From an uncultured Paracoccaceae bacterium (lineage in GTDB: Bacteria; Pseudomonadota; Alphaproteobacteria; Rhodobacterales; Rhodobacteraceae): a DNA stretch of 64,000 nt. Where the stretch lies: positions 1-64,000 of the forward strand of contig CANLEQ010000018.1 in the NCBI GenBank assembly GCA_947489705.1. The letters run 5' to 3'. Every line of letters begins with the position of its first letter. The stretch's first letter is position 1. The notes below the pieces were generated by a model, which had not been told where the DNA came from, made no database searches, and saw nothing but the letters and a program-made list of their open reading frames with translations. Both the position numbers and the translations under genes were made by a program. Positions 7,629 through 18,335 of the stretch are shown piece by piece.

Positions 7629-9016
7629 TGGGTGATCTCCGTTGAAGTGGGGGCCTCGATGGCCACTGCGCCCTCGGCGCCTTCGGGGGTCGTCTCCTGG
7701 CCGGGCGCGCGCAGCCATCCGGTGACCGCGCGGCGCCGGTCGAACACCTCGCGGCCCGCCTCGACGATCTCGTCCGCCGTGACGGATTGCAGGATGTCGG
7801 GCCATTCCTCGACATCGGCGACCGTCAGGCCGCTGGTCAGCGCGCTGCCGTAGCGGCGGGCCAGCGACTGGGCGCTGTCGGCCTCGTAGATCTCGCCGGC
7901 CTTCATCCGGAATTTCAGCCGCTCGAGCTGCGCCGGATCGACGCCCTCGTCGAGGAAGGCTGCGATCTCGCGGTCGAGGGCGGCCTCGGCCTCTTCGAGC
8001 GTGACGCCGGGGGCCGGCACCACCACCAGACCGAAGGTCGTGTCGTCGAGTGACGTGCCGCGATAGAAGGCCGAGGTATAAAGCGCCTCCTTCGAGCCGA
8101 ATTGCAGCCGCCGGGCGAGCTCCGAGGTCTGCCCTTCGCCCAGGATGTCGGCGAGCAGGGTCAGTGCCGCGGCCTTGCGCTGGTCGCCCGGATCGCGCTC
8201 GGGCGCGAGATAGGTGCGGATCACGTAAGGCTGCGCCACGCGCGGATCCTCGAAGGTGATGCGCCGCTCGGCCAGTTGCGGCGGCTCTTGCGGGCGGGTG
8301 CGTTCGGGCAGGTCTTCGGTGGGCTCCAGGGGGCCGTAATGCTCCTCGGCGAGGCTGCGCACCTCGTCGGGCGTCACGTCGCCCGCGACGACCAAGACCG
8401 CGTTGTTGGGCGCGTAATAGGTCCGGTAGAAATCGAGCGCGTCGTCGAGCTCCAGCGCCTCGACCTCGTGCATCCAGCCGATCACGGGAATGCCGTAGGG
8501 GTGGTTCTGGTACTGCGCCGCGTCGCGCTGTTCGCCGAACAGCGCCGACGGATCGCTGTCGGTGCGCTGGCGCCGCTCCTCCTGGATCACGCTGCGCTCG
8601 GTCAGGATGTCGCGGCCGTCGAGTTGCAGATCGCGCATCCGGTCGGCCTCCATCTCCATCATCAGGCCGAGACGGTCGCTCGCCACCCGCTGGAAATAGG
8701 CGGTGTAGTCCTGGCTCGTGAAGGCGTTGTCGGTGCCGCCGTTCTCGGCCACGACGCGGCTGAACTCGCCCGGTTCCAGATCGTCGGTGCCCTTGAACAT
8801 CAGATGCTCGAGATAATGCGCGACGCCCGAGACGCCGGGCTTCTCGTCGGCGGCGCCGGTGCGGTACCAGACCATGTGGACGACGACCGGCGCGCGGTGA
8901 TCCTCCAGCACGACGACCTCCATCCCGTTGTCGAGGGTGAAGGTCGAGACCTCGGCCGCGCGCGCCACGAGCGGCGCGGTGAGGGCGAAGAGGGAAAGAA
9001 GCGTGGCACGCAGCAT
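7625..9016 (-). CDS. M16 zinc peptidase, catalytic subunit
   Basis: A 463-residue exported protein. The signal peptide is about residues 1-21 (ending VARAAE). The inverted zinc-binding motif HYLEH lies at 67-71 in GVAHYLEHLMFKGT, with a downstream acidic segment LTERSVIQEERR (about 140-150) giving the third ligand. Two M16 domains are present. It is translationally coupled to the non-catalytic partner downstream. It probably forms an alpha-beta M16 protease in the periplasm, degrading peptides. It lies at the end of the rsmB-to-M16 minus-strand run, 103 bases after the lipoprotein gene. Confidence 0.92.
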   Translation of the reverse strand: MLRATLLSLFALTAPLVARAAEVSTFTLDNGMEVVVLEDHRAPVVVHMVWYRTGAADEKPGVSGVAHYLEHLMFKGTDDLEPGEFSRVVAENGGTDNAFTSQDYTAYFQRVASDRLGLMMEMEADRMRDLQLDGRDILTERSVIQEERRQRTDSDPSALFGEQRDAAQYQNHPYGIPVIGWMHEVEALELDDALDFYRTYYAPNNAVLVVAGDVTPDEVRSLAEEHYGPLEPTEDLPERTRPQEPPQLAERRITFEDPRVAQPYVIRTYLAPERDPGDQRKAAALTLLADILGEGQTSELARRLQFGSKEALYTSAFYRGTSLDDTTFGLVVVPAPGVTLEEAEAALDREIAAFLDEGVDPAQLERLKFRMKAGEIYEADSAQSLARRYGSALTSGLTVADVEEWPDILQSVTADEIVEAGREVFDRRRAVTGWLRAPGQETTPEGAEGAVAIEAPTSTEITQ

Positions 9017-9119
9017 GGGAGGACCTTTGCCGGGAAAGACGTGCCGGCAATCTATGGGACGGGGCCACGGGCGCAATCCCGTGTGACGGGGATGTGACCC
9101 CGCGCGCCGGTCCCGCCTG

Positions 9120-9641
9120 TTACTCGGCCAGGCCCGCCGGAGGGGCTGCGGGCGTGCGCACGCCCAGACGGCGGAACCGCTCGAGCTCGGCATATTGATC
9201 GAGCGATTGCGGCGCGTAGACCCGGTAGTAAAGCGTCGTGCCGAAGAGCCGTTCGAGCGGACGTCCGCCGCGGCCCCGCCGGAAGGCCGCGTCCTCGGCG
9301 GCGAGCGTGCGGCGGATGTCGGGATCGGTGCCGAACCGGCGTGCATGCGCCACGAGGCCCGGCCCCCTGACCCCGCCCCCAACCGTCGCGGAGGCGCTGC
9401 CGCCGAGGGCCGCGACCGCGTCGGCCTCGGGCGTCTGGTCGGAACGGTTGGGCCCGCCCGGCGTCGGCGGCGGCAGGGCGCTCAGGTTGTCGGGCGATTG
9501 CAGCGGCTTGTTGGGCAGGATCGCGAATTCGTCCGGGCCTTCGCCCGGATTGCTCAGGGTGATGAGATCGCCCCCGCCGCAGCCCGAAAGCACCGCCACA
9601 AAGGCCAGCATCGCCGCGTAGCCGCCAATTCGCCCGGGCAT
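9120..9641 (-). CDS. DUF3035 (beta-barrel-assembly complex associated) lipoprotein
   Basis: A 173-residue protein. A lipoprotein signal ([20 protein letters not shown] then Cys21, lipobox LSGC) is followed by a proline-rich N-terminal part ([20 protein letters not shown]) that is characteristic of alphaproteobacterial DUF3035. The ATG at 9641 is preferred over 9677 because it gives a normal lipoprotein signal and has GGAGG upstream. Outer-membrane anchoring is expected. The precise role is unknown; it directly follows lspA, the enzyme that would process its signal peptide. Confidence 0.8.
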   Translation of the reverse strand: MPGRIGGYAAMLAFVAVLSGCGGGDLITLSNPGEGPDEFAILPNKPLQSPDNLSALPPPTPGGPNRSDQTPEADAVAALGGSASATVGGGVRGPGLVAHARRFGTDPDIRRTLAAEDAAFRRGRGGRPLERLFGTTLYYRVYAPQSLDQYAELERFRRLGVRTPAAPPAGLAE

Positions 9642-9697
9642 GCGCGCCCTCCTCCAGCCCCGTTCGATCGCAGCCATATCGCAAGTGGTCCGACGCG

Positions 9698-10171
9698 TCA
9701 CGGGGTCTTCTTCCGGCGGCCGGTAAACGCGATGAGGCCCAGCGCGCCCGCGAAGATCGCGATATCGGCGACGTTGAACGCATAGGGGTTGTCGATCCCG
9801 CAGCACGACATGTTGAGGAAATCCGCGACCGCGCCATAGATCAGCCGGTCGACCACGTTGCCGATGGCCCCGCCTACCAGCAGGCCGCCCGCGATCATCG
9901 CCCGTTTGCCCGGCCGCTCGCGCCGGAGCCACAGGACGACCCAGGCCGAGATGCCGAGCGCGACGGCGATCAGGATCCAGCGCGTGGCATCGCCGTCCCC
10001 CGACAGCATCCCGAAATTCACGCCGCGGTTCCACGCCATCCGGAAGTTGAGGAATGGCGGCAGAACGTCGATCGACCCGCGCGAGGCGAGGCCCAGGATC
10101 TGCACCACAAGGATCTTCGTGAGCTGATCGAGAACGAAGACGATCCCCGCCCATTTCCAGAGCCGCGCCAT
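9698..10171 (-). CDS. lspA: Lipoprotein signal peptidase (signal peptidase II)
   Basis: A 157-residue four-helix inner-membrane aspartic protease. The catalytic aspartates lie in [10 protein letters not shown] and FNVADIAIF, and the conserved NRGVNFGM segment is present. It removes the signal peptide from prolipoproteins after lipidation. The ATG overlaps the purH stop (TGATG at 10169-10173), indicating an operon. A lipoprotein gene follows at once. Confidence 0.95.
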   Translation of the reverse strand: MARLWKWAGIVFVLDQLTKILVVQILGLASRGSIDVLPPFLNFRMAWNRGVNFGMLSGDGDATRWILIAVALGISAWVVLWLRRERPGKRAMIAGGLLVGGAIGNVVDRLIYGAVADFLNMSCCGIDNPYAFNVADIAIFAGALGLIAFTGRRKKTP

Positions 10172-11757
10172 CAGTGCCGGAAATGCCGCATGCCCGTGAA
10201 GACCATGGCGAGGCCGGCCCCGTCGGCCGCCGCGATCACCTCGTCGTCGCGCACCGAGCCGCCGGGCTGGATCACCGCCCGCGCTCCGGCCTCGGCCGCG
10301 GTCAGCAGCCCGTCGGGGAACGGAAAGAACGCGTCCGACGCCACGACGGAGCCTTGCGTGGGCGGCGCAGGCAGGTCCAGCACGCGCGCCATGTCGAGGG
10401 CCTTCTGCGCGGCGATGCGGGTGCTGTCGACGCGGCTCATCTGACCCGCACCGACGCCCACGGTCGCGCCGTCCCTGACATAGACGATGGCGTTGGACTT
10501 CACGTGCTTGGCCACGCGCCAGGCAAAGAGCAGGTCGTCGATCTGATCGTCGCTGGGCGCGCGCTTGGTCACGACGGTCAGGTCGTCGCGGGTGATGTGG
10601 CCCGCATCCTTGTCCTGCACCAGATAGCCGCCCGAGACCTGCCGCCAGACATCCCCGGCCGCGCGCGGATCGCCGAGCCCCTCGGTCGTCAAAAGGCGCA
10701 GGTTCTTCTTGGCCGCGAAGACCGCGCGCGCCGCGTCGTCGGCACCGGGGGCGATCACGACCTCGGTGAAGATGCCCGCGATGGCTTCGGCGGTCGGCCC
10801 GTCGAGCGGGCGGTTGAGCGCCACGATGCCGCCGAAGGCCGAGGTCCGGTCGCAATCGAAGGCGCGGCCATAGGCCTCGGCCAGCGTGGCGCCCTGTGCG
10901 ACGCCGCAGGGATTGGCGTGCTTGACGATGACGCAGGTGGGCGCCGCATCGGCAAATTCGCTGACCAGTTCGAACGCCGCATCGGTGTCGTTGATGTTGT
11001 TGTAGCTGAGCGCCTTGCCCTGATGCTGATGGGCCGTGGCGACGCCCGGACGGTCGGTGCCGTCGGTATAGAAGGCGGCCGCTTGGTGCGGGTTCTCGCC
11101 GTAGCGCATCGTCTGGCGCAGGGTGCCGGCGACGGCGCGGCGGCGCGGCGCGGGCTCGCCGATGGCGCCCGCCATCCACGACGACACCGCCGCGTCGTAG
11201 GCCGCCGTGCGGGCATAGGCGCGCTGCGCCATGACCTGCCGGAACGGGCGGGACGTCGCGCCCGCGTTCTGATCCAGCTCGACCAGAAGGGCGTCGTAAT
11301 CCTCGATGTCGACGATGGTGGTGACGAAGCCGTGGTTCTTGGCGGCCGCGCGAATCATGGCCGGGCCGCCGATATCGATGTTCTCGACCGCCTCGTCGTA
11401 GCCCGCGCCGCGCGCGACCGTGGCCTCGAACGGATAGAGGTTGACCACCAGCAGGTCGATCGCCTCGATCCCGTGCTCCTCCATCGCGGCACGGTGGCCT
11501 GCGTCGTCGCGCAGCGCCAGCAGCCCTCCATGCACCTTCGGGTGCAGCGTCTTGACGCGCCCGTCCATCATCTCGGGGAACCCGGTCAGATCGGCCACGT
11601 CGCGCACCTCGAGCCCCGCCTCGCGCAGCGTGCGGGCCGAGCCGCCGGTCGACAGAAGCTCCACCCCGCGTCCGGCAAGCGCGCGTCCCAGTTCGAGAAG
11701 GTTGGTCTTGTCGGAAACCGAGATCAGCGCACGGCGCAGGGAAACGAGGTCGGTCAT
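10171..11757 (-). CDS. purH: Bifunctional AICAR formyltransferase / IMP cyclohydrolase
   Basis: A 528-residue protein, the normal PurH length. The N-terminal MGS-like IMP cyclohydrolase domain includes [35 protein letters not shown] and VNLYPFE. The C-terminal AICARFT domain includes [29 protein letters not shown] and FFPFPDGL. It catalyses the last two steps of de novo purine synthesis in the cytosol. It starts 22 bases after the heparinase-like gene and is coupled to lspA. Confidence 0.97.
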   Translation of the reverse strand: MTDLVSLRRALISVSDKTNLLELGRALAGRGVELLSTGGSARTLREAGLEVRDVADLTGFPEMMDGRVKTLHPKVHGGLLALRDDAGHRAAMEEHGIEAIDLLVVNLYPFEATVARGAGYDEAVENIDIGGPAMIRAAAKNHGFVTTIVDIEDYDALLVELDQNAGATSRPFRQVMAQRAYARTAAYDAAVSSWMAGAIGEPAPRRRAVAGTLRQTMRYGENPHQAAAFYTDGTDRPGVATAHQHQGKALSYNNINDTDAAFELVSEFADAAPTCVIVKHANPCGVAQGATLAEAYGRAFDCDRTSAFGGIVALNRPLDGPTAEAIAGIFTEVVIAPGADDAARAVFAAKKNLRLLTTEGLGDPRAAGDVWRQVSGGYLVQDKDAGHITRDDLTVVTKRAPSDDQIDDLLFAWRVAKHVKSNAIVYVRDGATVGVGAGQMSRVDSTRIAAQKALDMARVLDLPAPPTQGSVVASDAFFPFPDGLLTAAEAGARAVIQPGGSVRDDEVIAAADGAGLAMVFTGMRHFRH

Positions 11758-11779
11758 GGGGCGCGGCTCCTCTCGCGGG

Positions 11780-13510
11780 TCAGGCCAGGACGGGCAGGTC
11801 GTCGTGAACGATGTCGCGCACCGCATCGGGTGTTTGACGCGCTTTTGCAAGGGTCCAGCTCACGCGCGTGCCATAATCGAGCGCGGAGGCGCTCAGCACG
11901 ATCTGCCGCGTCGGCCGCGGCGAGAGCGACACGCTGTCGAGATAGACCGACGGCTCGACCGTGACGGCGGCGGCGCCGTCGTGCCGGAACATCCACAATT
12001 CGCCCCCCCGCGTCAGCAGCAGGACCGATCCCGGATCGTCGTCGGGCTCCACCACGATGTCGGGATGAAGGTGGAACCGCACGCGGAACACGAAGCCCTG
12101 CTGGTCCGCCGCCTCCATCGCGCGATCGAAGATCGCCTCGTCGCTGCGCTCGACCGTGGCCAGCACGTCCTCCCCGCGCAGCGAACGGCCATCGGTGTCG
12201 AGATGCAGCTGCCGCACATGGGTGAGGCCGTGGGTCGCGACGTATCCGTCGTGGCCCGCGATGAGGCCGGTCGAATTGTCGCCGCGCCGCCGCTCGGTCC
12301 GGACGTCGCGCGGCGCCTCCGACAGCAGATCGTCGCCCCCCGCGATCCGGGCCGAGGAATACCCGTCGAGGGCGAGGGTCGAATGCGACGCCGTGGCCCG
12401 CGCCGCGCGCCGCCATTTGGGCCCGAAACTGCGCCCCGCGCCGCAGGACACGATGATGGGCCGGCGCCCCGACGTGAGTTCGAAGGCGAGCGTGGAGGCA
12501 TGCGCATCGACCGAGCCGGGCCCCGCAGGCGGCGGCGCCGCGTCGACGATCAGGGTCGTGCGGCCGTGCGAGAGCCGCGCGAAGCCCATCGCGCGATCCT
12601 CGACCGGCGCGGGACGCACCCCCGACACCGCCAGCGCCGCGTCGAGCCTGCCGGCCACGCCGCGCCCGCCGCCATGGAACCGCGCCAGCGATCCGTCGGC
12701 ATGCCGCAGGCAGCGCAGCACCGGCGCGGCGCGCGCAAGGGCCACGTCGAGCCCGCCCGGAACCGCGTGGCCGGCGCGGCGCAACGCCTCCGCGGCGCCG
12801 GCGAGATGGGCGAAGATCTCGGCCAGACCTTCGGGATTGCGGCTGGCGATGCTGCCGTCCTCGGCGACGAGGTTTGTCGCCTCGACCCCGAGCGCCGCGG
12901 CGGCCCGGTCGCGATGCCGGCCCATCCCCTCCAAATGCAATCCCGCGAGCAGCAGCCCCATCAGCACCTCGAGCCGGTCCGGGCCCGGCGGCGTGTGGCG
13001 CAGGCGCCGCGCCAGGAACGCCACCTGGCGCGACAGCACGCGGAAGAACCGGCGCCGCGTCTGCCGGTCGACATCGCGCAGCAGCATCTCGCCATGCGCG
13101 ATCCAGCGCGTCACGCGCCGCCCCGCAAGCTCCGGTCGCCAGCCGGGGCCGGTCCCGTCGCCGAACCGCCGCGCCCAGTCATGCACCCAGTCGCGCGCGA
13201 GCTGCCCCGCGCGCTCAGTCCCCTGCGCCGCGAGATCGTCGAGCCAGCCCGAGCCGTGCAGCTCGGCCTCGAACTCGGGATCGTCCGGCAGCGGCAGGTC
13301 CCAGATCGGCGTGTCGGACGCCTCGACCAGATAGCCGCGAAAGAGGAAGTGACCGGCCACGATCTGGTCGCCGCGCGCCGCCGCGCCGATGCTGCCCGGT
13401 TCGGGGCCCGGCGCGTTGAACCCGCGCGCCGTGCGCGCGAGCATCGACAGCCGCGCGGCAAGGCGTTCCGATCTGGTGCGCTCGGATCTCGATGCGATGC
13501 CTGGGGACAT
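11780..13510 (-). CDS. Heparinase II/III-like protein
   Basis: A 576-residue protein with an alpha-helical toroid N-terminal part ([38 protein letters not shown]) and a C-terminal heparinase II/III beta-sandwich region ([47 protein letters not shown]). I see no clear signal peptide with the ATG at 13510. In alphaproteobacteria a member of this family is regularly found between rsmB and purH. Its substrate is not established, so polysaccharide lyase activity is only a family-level inference. Confidence 0.85.
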   Translation of the reverse strand: MSPGIASRSERTRSERLAARLSMLARTARGFNAPGPEPGSIGAAARGDQIVAGHFLFRGYLVEASDTPIWDLPLPDDPEFEAELHGSGWLDDLAAQGTERAGQLARDWVHDWARRFGDGTGPGWRPELAGRRVTRWIAHGEMLLRDVDRQTRRRFFRVLSRQVAFLARRLRHTPPGPDRLEVLMGLLLAGLHLEGMGRHRDRAAAALGVEATNLVAEDGSIASRNPEGLAEIFAHLAGAAEALRRAGHAVPGGLDVALARAAPVLRCLRHADGSLARFHGGGRGVAGRLDAALAVSGVRPAPVEDRAMGFARLSHGRTTLIVDAAPPPAGPGSVDAHASTLAFELTSGRRPIIVSCGAGRSFGPKWRRAARATASHSTLALDGYSSARIAGGDDLLSEAPRDVRTERRRGDNSTGLIAGHDGYVATHGLTHVRQLHLDTDGRSLRGEDVLATVERSDEAIFDRAMEAADQQGFVFRVRFHLHPDIVVEPDDDPGSVLLLTRGGELWMFRHDGAAAVTVEPSVYLDSVSLSPRPTRQIVLSASALDYGTRVSWTLAKARQTPDAVRDIVHDDLPVLA

Positions 13511-13581
13511 GGGACCTGCTCTCGTGCCGCGCGTCGCCGCGCGCTTCTGGCCCGCAGGATTAACGCGCCGCGCCGGCGCTG

Positions 13582-14847
13582 TCACCGATCAACGTCGAAG
13601 GCCGCGACGAAGAAGCCGTCCATCCCGCCAAGATCGGCCCAGTAATCCGGCCTGAGGCGCAATCCCTCGGGGCAGAGCCAGCCCGGCTCGATCCCGTCCA
13701 GATCGAACGCATCGGGCGCGAGCTTCAGCCGCTCCTGCCGCGCGAGGGCCGCCGCGACCTGCGCCTCGCCCTCTTCGGGCAGCAGCGAACAGGTGCAATA
13801 GACGATCCGCCCGCCGGGTTTCACCAGTTCCACGGCCCGGTCGATCATGCGCGCCTGCAAGGCCACGAGCGGCGCGAAATCCTGCGCCGCCTTGGCGCGG
13901 GGCAGGTCGGGATGACGCCGGATCGTGCCCGTGGCCGAACAGGGCGCATCGATCAGCACCGCGTCGAACCGTTCCTCCGGCGTCCAGTCGAGCGCGTCGC
14001 CCACCACGATGTCGGCCGCGAGCCCGCAGCGCGCGAGGTTCTCCGACACCCGCGCCATCCGCGCCGCAGAAATGTCGAGCGCGGTGACCCGCGCGCCGGC
14101 ATCGGCAAGCTGCAGCGTCTTGCCGCCCGGCGCGGCGCAGAGGTCGAGCACGCGCTTGCCCGCCACATCGCCGAGCGCGCGCGCGGGGAGCGCGGCGGCG
14201 GCGTCCTGCACCCACCACGCGCCCGTCTCGTATCCCGGCAGCGCGCTGACCTGACCGGGGCGCTCCAGCCTCACCGCGCCCGTCGGCGTCACCCGCCCGC
14301 CGAGCCGCCCGGCCCAGCCCGCCGCATCCGCCCTCACGCTCAGGTCGAGCGGCGCGCCGCGCGCGAATGCCGCCTCCATCGCGCCGACCGCCGTCTTGCC
14401 GTAGGTCGCGCTCAGCGGCTTGCGCAGCCATTTCGGCAGCCGCGGCACCGGCAGATCCTCCCAGCCGCCCTTGCGCAGGACGCTGCGCAGCACCCCGTTG
14501 ACGAGCGCGCCCTGCCTCGCACCGCGTTCCGTGCCGCGCACCAGATCGACGGCCGCCGCGACGGCCGCATGGGGCGGGGTGGCCCCTTCGTGGATCTCGT
14601 AGAGCGCCATGCGCAGGATGTTGTGGACCTCGGGCCAGGGCTTCATCCGCAGGAACGGGCCCAGCGCCCGGTCGGCGCGGTCCATCCAGCGCAGCGTGCC
14701 GGTGGCGAGCCGCTGCGCCCGCGCGCGATCGGCCGGAGCAAGATCCGACAGCGCCCCCGGAAGCATCTCGCCGAGCAGTCTGCCCTCCTCGAGGACACCC
14801 CACAGAAGCGACAGGGCCGCGCCCCGCGCCGGGTCGGATTGCGCCAT
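13582..14847 (-). CDS. rsmB: 16S rRNA (cytosine-5) methyltransferase, RsmB/Fmu type
   Basis: A 421-residue protein. The N-terminal NusB-like helical domain (about 1-140) is followed by a SAM methyltransferase domain with DLCAAPGGKTLQLA (SAM binding), DAPCSATGTIRRHPDL and YCTCSLLPEEGE (the catalytic cysteine pair). It methylates a cytosine of 16S rRNA, position 967 in E. coli. The ATG at 14847 gives the family-like MAQSDPARGAALSLLWGVL start. It is first in the minus-strand run leading to the heparinase-like gene and purH. Confidence 0.92.
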   Translation of the reverse strand: MAQSDPARGAALSLLWGVLEEGRLLGEMLPGALSDLAPADRARAQRLATGTLRWMDRADRALGPFLRMKPWPEVHNILRMALYEIHEGATPPHAAVAAAVDLVRGTERGARQGALVNGVLRSVLRKGGWEDLPVPRLPKWLRKPLSATYGKTAVGAMEAAFARGAPLDLSVRADAAGWAGRLGGRVTPTGAVRLERPGQVSALPGYETGAWWVQDAAAALPARALGDVAGKRVLDLCAAPGGKTLQLADAGARVTALDISAARMARVSENLARCGLAADIVVGDALDWTPEERFDAVLIDAPCSATGTIRRHPDLPRAKAAQDFAPLVALQARMIDRAVELVKPGGRIVYCTCSLLPEEGEAQVAAALARQERLKLAPDAFDLDGIEPGWLCPEGLRLRPDYWADLGGMDGFFVAAFDVDR

Positions 14848-14914
14848 GTCGGATCCCCTCACCACCGCGCCCGACCTTGAGGGCGAGCCACGGATACTTA
14901 TATGACGGGTCAGC

Positions 14915-15112
14915 ATGCAGCAAGCCGACGGGGATCCCGCGATGGACCGAGACGACCTTCCCGACGCCGCCAGACGCGCCCTCGCCGAAGCCGAGGAGCG
15001 GCGCAGGGCCGACCGGGGCCCGGATCTTCCGACCGAGCTCGGCGGGCGCGACGGCCCCGAGCCGGTCCGCTACGGCGACTGGGAACGCAAGGGCATCGCG
15101 GTCGATTTCTGA
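14915..15112 (+). CDS. DUF1674 / SDHAF4-like succinate dehydrogenase assembly factor
   Basis: A 65-residue protein; starting at 14942 it would be 56 residues (MDRDDLPDAARRALAEAEER), which also matches relatives. The C-terminus GGRDGPEPVRYGDWERKGIA then VDF is the signature of DUF1674, whose eukaryotic member is the SDH flavinylation factor SDHAF4. It probably helps maturation of the flavoprotein subunit of succinate dehydrogenase. It is divergent from rsmB, with 67 bases between the starts. Confidence 0.85.
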   Translation: MQQADGDPAMDRDDLPDAARRALAEAEERRRADRGPDLPTELGGRDGPEPVRYGDWERKGIAVDF

Positions 15113-15348
15113 CTTCGGTCAACCCAGCGTCAGCCAGGCGGTATCGCCGTTCTCCGCCCCGGAAATGGAGCCGGTCCCCGCGCAGCGTCACGATCTGGCA
15201 GTCGCGCGAGAGCTCGCACCCGACGACGAGATCCAAGACCGCCTACCGCTCCGTGATCCGGCGTTCCTGCGCCGAAACCGCGTTTGGAAGCGCCACCGCG
15301 GCGACCCGAAGGAGGACGCCCGCCGGCGGGTTCGCCGCACGCAGGATG
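15113..15348. other. Intergenic stretch with a possible decayed exported-protein frame
   Basis: On the minus strand one frame reads a signal-like LLRVAAVALPNAVSAQERRI, then an in-frame TAG (15243-15245), then LDLVVGCELSRDCQIVTLRG and on to a stop. The two parts together would make a small secreted protein interrupted by a stop codon. No family is recognised, and it may be chance. No other feature is seen here. Confidence 0.3.
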
Positions 15349-16152
15349 TCAGTCGAGCCCCAGCACGTCGATCATGTCGTAGGCGCCGGGCGGCTGGCCT
15401 TCGGTCCAGAGTGCGGCCTTGAGCGCGCCGCGTGCGAAGAGGCTGCGATCAGTGGCCGTATGGCCGAGCCGGATCGTCTCGCCCTCGCCCGCGAAGATCA
15501 CGTCGTGATCGCCGATGATCGACCCGCCCCGGATCGACGCGAAACCGATATCGCCCGGCCGCCTTGCCCCGGTGATCCCGTCGCGGCCGCGATCGGCGAC
15601 CTCGCCGAGATCGACGCCGCGCCCCTGGGCCGCCGCCGCGCCCAGCATCAGGGCGGTGCCCGAGGGCGCGTCGATCTTGTGGCGGTGATGCGCCTCGACC
15701 ACCTCGATGTCGAAACTCTCGTCGAGGGCCGCGGCGACCTTCGCCACCAGACGCGTCAGCAGGTTCACCCCGAGGCTCATGTTGCCCGCGCGCACGATCA
15801 CGGCGCGATCGGCACATTCCCCGAGCGCCGCAAGTTCCTCGTCGGAGAACCCCGTCGTGCCGATCACGATGGCGCGCCCCAGATCGGCGGCGGCGCGCGC
15901 ATGGGAAAGGGTCGCCTCGGGCGTGGTGAAGTCGATGACGGCATCCGCCCCGCCCAGGGCCACGGCCATGTCGTCGGTCACCTTCACCGCCCGCTTGGCG
16001 CCGCCCAGAACGACGCCGAGATCCTGCCCGATCCAGTCATGGCCCGCCCGCTCGGTCGCACCCGCAAGCTCGATCCCGCCACCGCTCGCGTCGATGGTCT
16101 CGACCAGGATCCGGCCCATGCGCCCCGAGACGCCCGCAATCACGACCTTCAT
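15349..16152 (-). CDS. dapB: 4-hydroxy-tetrahydrodipicolinate reductase
   Basis: A 267-residue protein. The Rossmann start is [20 protein letters not shown], and [10 protein letters not shown] and [11 protein letters not shown] follow. The catalytic/substrate block [19 protein letters not shown] carries the conserved HH, Lys and SGT. It uses NAD(P)H in lysine and meso-diaminopimelate synthesis. The ATG at 16152 is the family start. It is divergent from rbfA, with 111 bases between. Confidence 0.97.
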   Translation of the reverse strand: MKVVIAGVSGRMGRILVETIDASGGGIELAGATERAGHDWIGQDLGVVLGGAKRAVKVTDDMAVALGGADAVIDFTTPEATLSHARAAADLGRAIVIGTTGFSDEELAALGECADRAVIVRAGNMSLGVNLLTRLVAKVAAALDESFDIEVVEAHHRHKIDAPSGTALMLGAAAAQGRGVDLGEVADRGRDGITGARRPGDIGFASIRGGSIIGDHDVIFAGEGETIRLGHTATDRSLFARGALKAALWTEGQPPGAYDMIDVLGLD

Positions 16153-16263
16153 CGTCAAAATCTCCCTCGCATTAAATCTCCCTCGCATCCACGGGGCCAA
16201 CCGCTACCCCGGCAGGGGAACCGGCGCAACGCCGCGGTTGCACCCGCCGGGCCACGCGCCTAG

Positions 16264-16686
16264 ATGCAGGCCATGTCAAAGAACCGCTTCAATGACGGGC
16301 ACGGGCCCTCGAATCGCCAGCTGCGCGTGGGCGAGCTCATCCGGCGCACATTGTCGGACGTGCTCAATCGCGGTGACATCCACGACCCCGATCTCAACCG
16401 CATGTCGATCACCGTGACCGAGGTGCGCGCGACCCCGGACCTCAAGATCGCGACCGTGTTCTGCCTGCCGCTCGGCGGCGACAACCGCCCCGAGGCGATC
16501 GCCGCGCTCAAGCGCAACAAGCACGAGCTGCGCCGGGCGCTCGGCCGCGAGATGACGCTCAAGTTCACGCCCGACCTGCGCTTCGTCATCGACGAGACCT
16601 TCGACCGCATGGACGAGACGCGCGAGCTTCTGGCCCGCGACGAGGTGCGGCGCGATCTCGACGATCATCCCGAGGACGGCGAGTGA
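16264..16686 (+). CDS. rbfA: Ribosome-binding factor A
   Basis: A 140-residue protein (137 if the ATG at 16273 is used). It has the KH-like RbfA fold: [20 protein letters not shown], then [19 protein letters not shown] and the [19 protein letters not shown] segment. It binds the 30S subunit and helps 16S 5' processing and cold adaptation. Its stop overlaps the next start (TGATG at 16684-16688). It opens a plus-strand translation/RNA operon running through truB. Confidence 0.95.
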   Translation: MQAMSKNRFNDGHGPSNRQLRVGELIRRTLSDVLNRGDIHDPDLNRMSITVTEVRATPDLKIATVFCLPLGGDNRPEAIAALKRNKHELRRALGREMTLKFTPDLRFVIDETFDRMDETRELLARDEVRRDLDDHPEDGE

Positions 16687-17420
16687 TGTGGCGTCTGGCC
16701 GCCTTCCTCGCGACGATGCTGCCTGCGGGCGCCGGCGCCGCGGGATGCGATGCGCTCAGCTTCGACGGCGCGCGCTTCACCGTCTGCGAGGTCGATCTGT
16801 CGACCGAAACGCTGCGGCTCTGGCTCAACGACGAGACGGGCGCGCCCTACGGCAGTTTCACGGCGCTCGACCGGGCGCTCGCGCCGCAGGGCGAAACGCT
16901 CGGGATCGCGATGAATGCGGGCATGTACCATGACGACCGCTCGCCCGTGGGCCATTACGTCGAGAACGGCCACGAGGTGCAGCCGGTCATCACCAGCGAG
17001 GGGCCCGGCAATTTCGGCCTGCTCCCCAACGGCGTGCTCTGCCTGACCGGGGACCGCGCGCGCATCGTCGAATCGCGCCGCTTCGCCGAGGACCGCCCCG
17101 ACTGCACCTACGCCACGCAATCGGGCCCGATGCTGGTCATCGACGGCGAGCTGCATCCCCGGTTCCTGGAGGACAGCGATTCGCTTTATGTGCGCAACGG
17201 CATCGGCGTCAGCGAGGACGGCCGCACGGCCTGGCTCGCGATTTCCGACGAACGGGTGAACTTCCATCATTTCGGGCGGCTCTTCCGCGACGGCCTGGGC
17301 GTCGGCAACGCGCTCTATTTCGACGGCAACATCTCGCGGCTCTACGACGGGGCCACGGGGCGCAACGATTTCGGGCGTGCCATGGGCCCGATCATCGGCA
17401 CCGTGCGCAAGGCGGGCTGA
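16686..17420 (+). CDS. Phosphodiester glycosidase family (NAGPA/DUF2233) exported protein
   Basis: A 244-residue protein. The signal peptide is about residues 1-19 ([20 protein letters not shown]). The NAGPA-like domain shows AMNAGMYHDDRSPVGHYVEN, NFGLLPNGVLCL, TQSGPMLVIDGELHP, RNGIGVSEDGRTAWLAISDE and ALYFDGNISRLY. Family members cleave phosphodiester-linked sugars, but bacterial substrates are mostly unknown. The ATG overlaps the rbfA stop; a GTG start 3 bases earlier is possible. Sitting between rbfA and truB, it is co-transcribed with ribosome/tRNA genes without an obvious functional link. Confidence 0.85.
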   Translation: MWRLAAFLATMLPAGAGAAGCDALSFDGARFTVCEVDLSTETLRLWLNDETGAPYGSFTALDRALAPQGETLGIAMNAGMYHDDRSPVGHYVENGHEVQPVITSEGPGNFGLLPNGVLCLTGDRARIVESRRFAEDRPDCTYATQSGPMLVIDGELHPRFLEDSDSLYVRNGIGVSEDGRTAWLAISDERVNFHHFGRLFRDGLGVGNALYFDGNISRLYDGATGRNDFGRAMGPIIGTVRKAG

Positions 17421-17423
17421 GGC

Positions 17424-18335
17424 ATGGGACGCAGGCGCAAGGGTCGGGACGTCTCCGGCTGGGTCATCGTCGACAAGCCCGCGGGCACCGGCTCGACCCA
17501 GGTGGTCAACAAGGTGCGCTGGGCGTTCGGGGCCAAGAAGGCCGGCCATGCCGGCACGCTGGATCCGGACGCGACGGGCATCCTCGCCGTGGCTTTGGGC
17601 GAGGCGACCAAGGTCATCCCGCTCCTGACCGACGCGCTCAAGGCCTACGAGTTCGGGATCGCCTTCGGCACCGCGACCGCCACCGACGACGCCTCGGGCG
17701 CGGTGATCGCCGAAAGCGACGCGCGCCCCGACGACGCGGGCCTGCGCGCCGCCCTGCCCGCCTTCGTGGGCGACATCGAGCAGGTCCCGCCGCAGGTCTC
17801 GGCGGTCAAGGTCGAGGGCGAACGCGCCTACGACCTCGCCCGCGAGGGCATCGAGATGGATCTGGTCGCCCGCCCGCTTTATGTCGAGAGCCTCGATCTG
17901 CTCGACCGCCCCGATCCCGATCACGCGACGCTGCGGCTCGTCTGCGGCAAGGGCGGATACGTGCGCGCCATCGCGCGCGATCTGGGCGAGGCGCTGGGCA
18001 CCCGCGCGCATGTCACGCATCTGCGCCGGATCTGGTCGGGGCCCTTCACGCTTGACGATGCGGTGACGCTCGACGCGATCGAGGCCGCGGCGCAGACGCC
18101 CGGGATCGACGATTTGCTGACGCCCATCGAGGCGGGTCTGGCGCATGTGCCGACCGCGCTCGTCGCGGGTCAATCGGTGCCGCGGCTCGCGAACGGCAAC
18201 CCGGTCGAAGTCCTGCGCACCGATGCCGATTTCGGCGATACCGTCTGGGCAGTCCATGAAGGCCGCGCGCTGGCCCTCGGCACGTATCGGGCGGGCTTCG
18301 TCCATCCCACCCGGGTCCTGAACCGCGACGCATGA
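17424..18335 (+). CDS. truB: tRNA pseudouridine(55) synthase
   Basis: A 303-residue protein. [20 protein letters not shown] is followed by the catalytic block [20 protein letters not shown], with nucleophile Asp47 in GTLDPD. Further conserved parts are [20 protein letters not shown] and [16 protein letters not shown]. It makes pseudouridine 55 in the T loop. It starts 3 bases after the upstream stop and overlaps the next gene by ATGA. Confidence 0.97.
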   Translation: MGRRRKGRDVSGWVIVDKPAGTGSTQVVNKVRWAFGAKKAGHAGTLDPDATGILAVALGEATKVIPLLTDALKAYEFGIAFGTATATDDASGAVIAESDARPDDAGLRAALPAFVGDIEQVPPQVSAVKVEGERAYDLAREGIEMDLVARPLYVESLDLLDRPDPDHATLRLVCGKGGYVRAIARDLGEALGTRAHVTHLRRIWSGPFTLDDAVTLDAIEAAAQTPGIDDLLTPIEAGLAHVPTALVAGQSVPRLANGNPVEVLRTDADFGDTVWAVHEGRALALGTYRAGFVHPTRVLNRDA

